Source: Populus alba | Lineage: Eukaryota; Streptophyta; Magnoliopsida; Malpighiales; Salicaceae | Direction of reading: 5' to 3' | Assembly (NCBI RefSeq): GCF_005239225.2 | Contig: NC_133302.1 | Coordinates: 4,030,001-4,094,000 of the forward strand | Length of the DNA stretch: 64,000 bases | Shown here: one piece after another, positions 56,464 to 64,000 of the stretch | Layout: the number at the start of each line of letters is the position of its first letter | How positions within the stretch are numbered: the stretch's first letter is position 1 | Notes under the pieces: generated by a model | Database searches by the model: none | What the model saw: only the letters and a program-made list of their open reading frames with translations | What the model was told of the DNA's origin: nothing | Position numbers and translations under genes: made by a program

Positions 56464-56488
56464 AGAAGCAGCAAAATGCTGCTTCTCA
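56464..56488. other. Hairpin 2: perfect short inverted repeat
   Basis: gagaagcagca and tgctgcttctc are perfect inverted arms around a three-base loop (aaa), just after hairpin 1. Confidence 0.85.
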
Positions 56489-56575
56489 ATTCCTGCGGCT
56501 GGCCAGCAGAAATAATGTGGACCCTACCAAGCGAAATCAATTTTGCTTGGTTACCAAACATTAAAATGTGTAATT

Positions 56576-57472
56576 ATTATAGACACTGCCAAACAGCACC
56601 GAAGACCACAAGCTCAACGCTGTCAGTAATTATTAGAGACAACAGCAACAGTATAGGGTCCCTTTTCTGAGTCCCATGGTTATAATATTTTCTTAATTGA
56701 TATATATATTCTTAATTAGAAGGTTTGAAACTCTAGTAAATTAACAAGTTTTTTTTTCTATAGATATTATAAATTACTATAAATAAAGTTAAAACGTGTG
56801 AGGAAAATATTTTTTTTAAAGGACAAGATTAGTTTTTTTGATTTGATAAAAAAATTAACGGTGTCGAGTATCCTATTACGATTAAGAATTTAACATAGAA
56901 ACAATTGATCATAGAATCCAAGAAATGAACAAATCAAGCTTCTAACATGTTATAAATGAAAGAATATTGTTGGGATAGTCAGATATTACAAGAAACAAGG
57001 CTAGAAACAAAGTCTAAGTTGAAATAATATTGAAATTATAATAGAGTTGTAACAACAGCAAAATGCATTTTCAACACAAAGTTTAAGGGATTTAAGCAAC
57101 TTTAAAGACCAGATAGAGAAAAATGAGTTAACTAGCATAAAAACTTCTAATTAACCTAAGAATTCTGAAGAAATTCGACAATCAAATGAGAGAATAAATA
57201 AAACAGAACGCAAATGAAACATAAACTTTGCAACATTCTTTTCTTCTACGTTTTTGTCAATTTTCCAGCAACTATGAACTAATTCCTAATTTTGATTTAA
57301 TAGAAATACACACAATCTTTTATTAGCAAGTTATGAGAAGTAATGTTATTATTGTAATTCATTCAAATTCAAGTATTTATTTTTTCTTGTTTAAAATTAT
57401 GTTATTAATTGTTATTCATGCTTATTAAATTGTTTTGGGATGACATATATGTTTTCTAGTTTTTTTTTTTTC
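56576..57472. other. Intergenic AT-rich DNA, no gene seen
   Basis: No similarity or extended reading frame recognised between the MITE-like element and the second duplicated block. Confidence 0.45.
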
Positions 57473-58352
57473 AATCTATAATTGTTATGGCTTGAAAACC
57501 AACAGTCGTTGAATAATTTACAAAAAGAGCGATCTTTTTTCTGATGCAATTTTCCCTATTTGCACATAAGAAAAGCTTAAACTGTAATAAAATTATGTGT
57601 TAAGGATGGAACAAGTATATATAAAAATAAACCAAAAATAAACAATTACACATCATAGTGGATTTTTCATGGTTCCGTGGAGAAATTTTACTAATATTGA
57701 AATTATTAAAAAATATATAAATAATATATTAAAATCTTATTTAATACTTTAAATTTTTAATTGAAATAATTCATTAAATGATATTTGAGTATTTATGATC
57801 AAATAATCACATATTAAATTCTTATCATATCTATTATATTTGATAAAATGAGACACAAAATAATAATATATTTATGCAAGGAAGCTTTTATTTGAAAATA
57901 TATTTTATAAATTATATCTGGAGTTCTTACTCAATAAATTAATTTATCACTAAATATAAATTATATTTTATCACTATCATTTTGAAGAGTAATTAATTTG
58001 TGTCATCAAACCATGCCAAGTTGCAGCATACCAACTTTTTTATTTTTTAGTTTAACGTGGGTGTCCGGGCCAGCTTGCGCGCATCTCGACTAATTCCACG
58101 GGCCCTAAAGTTAACAATCATGTAAGCCTCTAGTGGTCATTATATGAGCAATTATAGGGCTCGAACCTGAGATCACAGAGAGAGCAAACCTCTTGGTCCC
58201 AAGCTCTTACCACTGGGCCACTACCTAGATGGTTAGCATGCCAACTTTGATTAGTCTTGATGAGGGCTGAGAAGCTACAACGCGGAAAAAAAAAAGAAAA
58301 AAAACAAAACAAAAACACCGTTAACGACTTTTCCCACCTAATCTTACTTTAC
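57473..58352. repeat. 0.66-kb duplicated block, copy 2, with SINE insertion
   Basis: Aligns with 54337-54998 throughout, except for the SINE at 58039-58235 plus one copy of its target duplication. Downstream similarity ends at cacctaatctta. Confidence 0.85.
58039..58235 (-). mobile_element. tRNA-derived SINE with 13-bp target-site duplication
   Basis: On the minus strand the 5' part reads gtagtggcccagtggtaagagc (A-box-like) and, about 35 bases on, ggttcgagccc (B box), a Pol III internal promoter. It ends in an A-rich tail (taaaaaataaaa). GCATRCCAACTTT flanks it at 58026-58038 and 58236-58248. The paralogous block at 54337-54998 has one uninterrupted copy, so the insertion is proven by comparison. 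Confidence 0.93.
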
Positions 58353-58616
58353 AATGTGTTTGGAGGCATCAATATTTCACTTTGGTCCCTATTGTCGTGT
58401 AAGCAAGAGTCCAAGTATGGAACGAACTCCAACCTATTAGCTCCTGAAGAATAGGATTTTAAACTAGTGGTAAGTTTTGTATAGAATGGAACAATAATTA
58501 TTGTGTTTGATTAGAACTTTTCAACATTATCTTTACTGTAAATATATACCTCTGTTTTCAATGAATAAATATAAGAGTTTCCTACGTTCCATATATATTC
58601 AGCTTTCATCACCATA
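58353..58616 (+). repeat. Probable 5' LTR (part) of the right-hand Copia element
   Basis: Non-coding sequence with a polyadenylation-like gaataaat (58563-58569), ending tttcatcacca just before a primer-binding site. The left boundary was not found, so only the 3' end is reliable. Confidence 0.5.
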
Positions 58617-58628
58617 TGGTATCAAAGC
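58617..58628 (+). other. Primer-binding site of right-hand Copia
   Basis: TGGTATCAAAGC, one base from the standard initiator tRNA-Met form, downstream of the LTR end. Confidence 0.75.
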
Positions 58629-58714
58629 AATTGCACTAAATTGCACTTTTTTTTTTCTCTTGTCTTCGTCTCTTCACTCTCTTCTTCAAATCTTCTATTT
58701 AATCCTAAATCAAC

Positions 58715-59640
58715 ATGAGTGATTTCCCAAACACAACCCTTGTTACCATTAATGTTACAGCTCAAGCTCCGATGAAACTCAACAGCACTAACTATCTGTC
58801 ATGGCGACTTCAGTTTCAGACGCTCTTCATTGGTTATGATCTGCAAGGCTACATAGATGGCACAAAGCCATGCCCATCACGATATCATACCACCAACACA
58901 GACAACCCCAACACTCAATCCCTAAATCTAGAATATCATACCTGGATATGTCAAGATCAACTGATTTTGAATGCCATCATAGGATCCATTACACCAACCA
59001 TTATTCCTTTTATTGCTCGCGCCACGACAGCTCGGGAAGCTTGGAATATCCTTGCAGCCATATATGCCACTCCATCTCGGGGTTGCATCAAACAGGTAAA
59101 AGCCAATCTCAAATCGTTAACTAAAGGCACTCTCAGCATCACAGACTTCCTGCAATCAGTAAAGGCTAGAGCTGATGAGCTTGCAGTCCTAAGGGCACCT
59201 GTAGACAATAAAGACCTGACGAACAAAATCCTAGAAGAACTAGGTGATGACTACAAAGAATTGGTGAGAGCAGTGCAAGCCAGAGATAATGCCATAAGCT
59301 TTGATGAACTCCATTAAAAATTATTAATGTTTGAAGCCTCACTCCAAGCAGCCCATAAAGGTATTAATTTCTCCCCTACAACACATCTCTCCAGTAGAAC
59401 TCAAAGCAGGTATCCTTTCAACAATGTTGGTCGATCAACGTCCAACAACTCAGGTGGACACTGGCACCCCTCTACCTACCCACACCATTGCTACACAGGA
59501 CAAGGTTCAAACACTAATGGCACCACTAACAATAGCCGCTCTCAGCCACGGCCATATCTGGGGTATTGCCAAATTTGTAGCATTTAAGGACACCCAGCAA
59601 AAAAATATCCCTCCTTTCGTCTTGTTCCACTCCACAACAA
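58715..59640 (+). pseudogene. Copia gag with premature stops
   Basis: 58715-59314 reads a Copia gag: MKLNSTNYLSWRLQFQTLF, DQLILNAIIGSI, IKQVKANLKSLTKG, ELGDDYKELVRAVQARD. A TAA follows DELH where the same frame continues with KLLMFEASLQAAHKG. The zinc knuckle near 59565 reads CQICSI-stop-GHPAKKY: a second stop interrupts it and its last cysteine has become tyrosine. Non-functional. Confidence 0.9.
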
Positions 59641-61600
59641 CTAAAATTCCAGTCCTCCTCCATGGCAACCACAGGCCAACCTTGCCGAAACTAGTTCCCA
59701 GACTAGCTCTCCATGGCTTTTGGATAGTGGGGCATCCCACCACATCACAGCAGATCTTTAAAATTTGGCTCACCACTTACCCTACATCGGCACTGATGAT
59801 GTTATGATAGGGGATATTAAAAGTCTATGAATTACACACTTGGGTTCCTCTACTCTTCATTCATCTGCTCACTCCTTTAAGCTTGAAAATATATTATGTG
59901 TGCCTGATATTAAACGCAATTTACTATATATATATCAATTTTGCGTTGATAATAATGTATCTGTTGAGTTCTTACCCTGGTGTTTTTTTGTGAAGGACTT
60001 ATTGACGGGGGAAACTCGCGCAAAGGGTAAAACCAAAGAAGGTGTGTACGAATGGCCGTGCGTTGTCACCTCTCATGCCTTTTCCGGTCTCAAAATACCT
60101 TCCATAAATTGGTATTTTTGATTAGGTCATCCAGCTGTTGCTGTTTTAAAAACAATTTTAACTAAGCATAATTTGAATTCGTCTTCAGTTTCAAAAGACT
60201 TTGTCTGTAATGCATGTCACTGTAATAAAAGTCACAAACTACCTTTTTCTGTCTCCACCTTGACTTCTCGTAAACCGCTTGAAATAATATTTTCTGATGT
60301 ATGGACGTCCCCTATTTTGTCTATTGATGGTTTTAAGTACTATGTTATTTTTGTGGATCACTTCACTAAATACATATGGTTTTATCTGCTAAAAAATAAA
60401 TCTGATGTCAAAACCACCTTCATTCGCTTTAAAGCAGTAGTAGAAAATTATTTCAAGACCAAAATTGTGACTTTGTATTCTGACAATGGGGGTGAATATA
60501 TTGCGCTAAAGGAATTCCTTGTTATGCATGGAATATCTCATCTGACATCACCCCCACACACCCCTGAACACAATGGCTTTGTTGAACGTCGTCATCGGTA
60601 TATTGTAGAAACAGGTCTCTCCTTTTTAACTCATGCATCTTTACCCCATATTTTTTGGTCATATGCTTTTTTACCGCAGTCTATCTTATAAATCGCATGC
60701 CAACAACCACGCTACAAAAACTTTCACCTTATGCAGTTATTTTTCAACATTCCCCGAACTATGAAAAACTTCGTAGTTTTGAATGTTTATGCTATCCTTG
60801 GCTACGGCCATACACTACTCATAAACTAGATCCTCGTTCCAAACCATGCATTTTTCTGGGATATTCTCTTTCACAAAGTGCTTATTTATGCTTTGAACCC
60901 GAGTCCTCAAAAATTATTGTGTCTAGGCATGTGTCCTTCATCGAGCATATTTTTCCATACCATGATTTACATAGACCGGAGCCTCCATGCATATCCACTT
61001 CAGTTGACATATGGATTCCACCTGTCATCACCATTCCCTCATCAACTTTCTACACACTCTTCTATGGCAACACTTGAAGCAAGAAATTCCCCGTCAGTGA
61101 TCCTTTATCCCTCATCAAGAAACCCCACCCAACCATCTACCACCATTCCTATATCTGCCCCGGCTGTCCTCAACCCCACAGAAACCATACCCACACCAAC
61201 AGCACCTCTTCCTACTCACCCTATGACAACCCGATCCAAAAACAATATCCACAAACCCATACAAAAACTCACCTATACTACCACTCTTATCCCTTAGCCT
61301 CAAGAACCCACCACATTTGCTCAGACCACAAAAGACCCACACTGGCAGTCTGCCATGAATGAAGAGTATAGTGCTCTATTGCATAATGGCACTTGGACTC
61401 TAGTCCCCCCTTTTTGTGCTTCTAACTTGGTTGGCTGTAAGTGGATTTTCAAGATAAAATGAAATGTAGATGGAACGGTGGCTCGTTACAAAGCCAAACT
61501 TGTAGCCAAAGTTTTTCAACAACGTCCGGGACTGGACTTCCACGACACATTCAGTCCAGTTGTGAAACCTACAACAATCCGTCTGGTTCTCAGTGTCGCA
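59641..61600 (+). pseudogene. Copia protease, integrase and RT start, broken
   Basis: Protease LLDSGASHHITADL near 59720 in shifting frames, GAG-pre-integrase (CNACHCNKSHKLPF near 60200), integrase IFSDVWTSP, TLYSDNGGEY, HTPEHNGFVERRHRYIVE (60285-60620), a frameshift near 60665 (SYAF / TAVYLINRMP), then a proline/serine spacer and RT start ([34 protein letters not shown]). The RT is cut at about 61600 by a foreign insertion and resumes at 63691. Confidence 0.9.
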
Positions 61601-63690
61601 TGTCGAAAAATCCCGCGCGCGGCAATCGGCTGGCGATTTTATGTCTCGTTGTTGTATTGCTTGAATTGGTTCATTAGGAGTCGCCACCTAGTATTTAATT
61701 GAGGTTACTAGGAAACCCTAGTGGACTGGTCATGGTCAGAGATTCGCGGGTAAAGGACTGATTGTGGTTAGGGAAGGTATTAGCACCCCTAACACACCCT
61801 ACCTGAAGTAAGCTGCTCCGTGGACTTGATGTGTTAAAGAAGTTTTAAAAATTTTGTCTTTTCATCGGATTTTAGAAATACAACTTCCGTACAAGTTTGT
61901 ACTTCTACACTGTGATCCAATCAAAATATTAAATCCTTCTTTATTTTTGCCGTCTTATCATAGAAAAACCTTCACAAACAAAACACACACCGATGTAATT
62001 TAAAAAAATAAAATTTTAGCCCACTCCTAAGGCTTCGATACATCAATTATTAATTCCCAGAATATATGTAAAAACATATTCTTACATTTTCATGGAAAAT
62101 ACGACATGATTTTATCCATTCTTAGAATTTGTGCATGTTCAAATTAAACAATTAATTCCTTTTTTTGTTTTTTTTTATTTTTATAATTCAATAACATAAA
62201 TAAATAAAAAACACCACAGAGACACACACACTCTCTTTTTTATTATTATTTTCTTTTCTTCTTTTTTTCTTTTACATTAACATTTACACAAAATAAATTC
62301 AAAACAAATAAATACAAATTACATTAATTAATTTAAATTTTTCAAAACAGTCCCTAAAAGTCCAGAAATTGCATTGAAGGACACTGCCGGAACTGCCTGA
62401 ACTCGTGGTGGCGCGTCTTCCCACGCGCCACCGTCACTGGCACGCGTGGGTTCACGCGCCGCTGTGAAACGCGGATAGCAGGGTGGCTCGAAATGGCTTG
62501 CTCCCCTTTGACCCTGTGACCGCTGCTGGGTCGTTACTGTTGTGCTGCGGCTGGCGGTGAGCACGGCGTTGCCAGGCAAATCGGAGGAAGAGACGCTGGA
62601 CGGTGGTCTGTCGGTGTCCGGAGGGAAGGTCTTGGTCGGCTGAAGGAGGAAGAAACCCAAATCCCAGGAGGGCCGCCGCTTATCTCTTTGCTTCGCCGGG
62701 TTGACAAGATGAGAGAAAAAGAAAAATTTTAGCAGGGGGTCCTGCTGTTTGGCCGGTGGCTGGAGGAAAGAACCGGGTCTGGTGCTTAGAAAAGTTCGAA
62801 CCGGGGAGTGGTTCTGTGTTGTTAGCTGAAAATGAGAGGAAATGGGGGAAAATCAGTTGTGATTTTTTTAAGGAAAATGAAGGCTGCGGCTACAGTCTTG
62901 TTTCGGTTTTGGGAGAGAAAGGGAGAAGATGAAAACGTTGCCGCTGGGGATAGATGAGATCGTGGCTGAGGGTCCGACTGGTTTTCTCTGGTTTTCGGAG
63001 AGTGGGGTGAAGGGGAAGAAAAATCCAACCGGGGAGCTGCTCAGGGAAACCACAAAAAATCAAAACCAGCCGTGGGGGGCGGCGGCTGGTGTGAAGGATA
63101 GAGGTTTCTTAGGGTTAGGTTTTCTGTGTTTTTTCTTTTGAAAGTGCCGAAATTAACCCTCTTACAAAATGACCCCCCCTTAACTTTGAGTTAAAAACTG
63201 CTATTTATAGGCAAAATATTTTTTCGGGTTTCCAAATTGGTCCCTCAATTTTTGTGTTCAATTCACTTGGTAAAAATTAAATTTGGTTTTAAAATTTTAA
63301 TCTTTTCAATTAAGTCCAAATTAGGTTTCCAAACTTAATTTTTCACCAATTAAGCCCCCAAATTAATTTGACCCATTTAAAGTATAATTAAGTCCTTGCA
63401 CTTAATTAAATCCTTCAATTGGACCTAAATTAATTCTTAAACATAATTAAAATTTAATTTGGCCTATGATTAAATCAAATTGGCCCATTAAAAATTTAAT
63501 TATGTCATTGGACTTAATTTTTATGCAAATTCGTCCAATAATTATTTAATTTGACCTTCGATTTTTGCCTATTTTTGCAGTCTTTTTTTTATCGGCTTTC
63601 TCCACAGTGCCAGCCTTTATTCTATTTTTTATTTTTTATTTTGAAAAAAGTGAAATTTGGGGAATAACCTAAAATTGGGTTATGACTCTC
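61601..63690 (-). mobile_element. Gypsy LTR fragment (about 2 kb LTR plus primer-site stump) inserted in Copia RT
   Basis: The Copia frame before (LVLSV) and after (SIVVSNGWPLRQLDINNAF) this block belongs to one RT. The block contains ggagtcgccacctag near 61677, the minus-strand form of the primer site GGTGGCGACTCC. What lies right of it is long, non-coding and mixed in composition (GC-rich 62390-62700, then AT-rich repeats of aattaagtcc/attggacc-type wording), as in a long Gypsy LTR. No gag or pol. Boundaries and target duplication are uncertain: CTCAG-like sequence is at both edges. Confidence 0.6.
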
Positions 63691-64000
63691 AGCATTGTTG
63701 TCAGTAATGGATGGCCACTTCGGCAACTTGACATTAACAATGCATTTTTGCAAGGCACCCTTGTTGAGGATGTATACATGGCACAACCTCTGGGCTTCCA
63801 TGATCTGGACAAACATGAGTTTGTCTGTAAACTCAGAAAAGCAATTTATGGCTTGAAGCAGGCACCCCGTGCGTGGTATCATGAACTATGCAATTTTCTA
63901 CATGCATCAGGATTCTCTAACTCCTTGGCTGATACATCACTTTTTGTCTTCCATCAGCAATCTCATCTCATTTATCTCCTGGTCTATGTGGATGATATTA
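63691..64000 (+). pseudogene. Copia RT continuation, runs off window
   Basis: Plus-strand RT resumes: LRQLDINNAFLQGTL, VYMAQPLGFHD, KAIYGLKQAPRAWY and, at the window edge, LLVYVDDI. The frame is open here although upstream parts of the same element are broken. RNase H and the 3' LTR lie beyond the window. Confidence 0.92.

Larger units (their letters stand above)
55500..56575. mobile_element. MITE-like non-autonomous DNA element candidate
   Basis: The left part begins agggtgtgtttggtattgcgg with internal echoes (gtgtttggttaaaa twice). The right end reads ttgcttggttaccaaacattaaaatg. The outer parts form a partial inverted match (gtgtttggta / taccaaaca). Near the right end are two strong hairpins (56399-56452 and 56464-56488). 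No transposase frame. Ends and target duplication are not firmly fixed. Confidence 0.5.

Noticed and set aside
62328..62660. 110-codon GC-rich minus-strand frame
   Set aside because: It sits within the long Gypsy LTR, where GC-rich composition makes open frames by chance; no family similarity.
1..64000. CRISPR arrays, bacterial operons, riboswitches, rRNA genes
   Set aside because: Nothing of the kind was seen; the window is plant nuclear DNA.

Overview
This is a eukaryotic plant nuclear window. It is AT-rich, with introns, BED-type and TIR-type NB-LRR (NLR) immune receptor genes, and a dense, nested load of Ty1/Copia, Ty3/Gypsy, TRIM, SINE and MITE-like repeats. BED zinc fingers fused to NB-ARC-LRR, next to TIR-NB-LRR genes in a repeat-rich cluster, fit a woody dicot such as Populus (Salicaceae). 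The species is an inference. No bacterial, organellar or CRISPR features were seen.

Layout. 1-2735: decayed Copia pol (+). 2736-5870: AT-rich intergenic DNA with a direct repeat and relic repeats. 5640-11870: first copy of a duplicated module, holding an intact BED-NB-LRR gene (6849-10091, +, 5'UTR intron), one exon relic of a calcium-dependent protein kinase (CDPK), and an antisense TIR-NB-LRR fragment. 12.1-15.0 kb: two Copia LTR-gag fragments in inverted orientation flank a third, broken BED relic that carries a TRIM. 15055-37945: second copy of the module, with a near-identical intact BED-NB-LRR gene (16329-19568, +). Its CDPK relic is split by a 16.55-kb Gypsy element (20015-36568, TSD GTAAG). 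The first module is the empty site. That Gypsy is itself interrupted by a young Copia (22840-28115, TSD GCTAC, identical LTRs).

38.4-40.4 kb: LRR-only TIR-NLR relic with a second TRIM insertion (38695-39417). 40675-47038: complete five-exon TIR-NB-LRR gene on the minus strand; exon phases close to 1259 codons plus stop. 48991-53135: a second minus-strand TIR-NB-LRR, broken by frameshifts in the TIR and LRR exons. 53.1-58.4 kb: intergenic, with a 0.66-kb duplicated block whose second copy holds a SINE, plus a MITE-like element with strong hairpins. 58.6-64.0 kb: broken Copia (+) interrupted in its reverse transcriptase by about 2.1 kb of Gypsy LTR; it runs off the window.

The three probably functional host genes are all intracellular immune receptors: two BED-NLRs in tandem and one TIR-NLR with a C-terminal jelly-roll/Ig-like domain. 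Everything else is receptor debris or transposable elements. The window is a typical birth-and-death NLR cluster in which the order of events (duplication, Gypsy insertion, Copia insertion) can be read from target-site duplications and paralogous empty sites.
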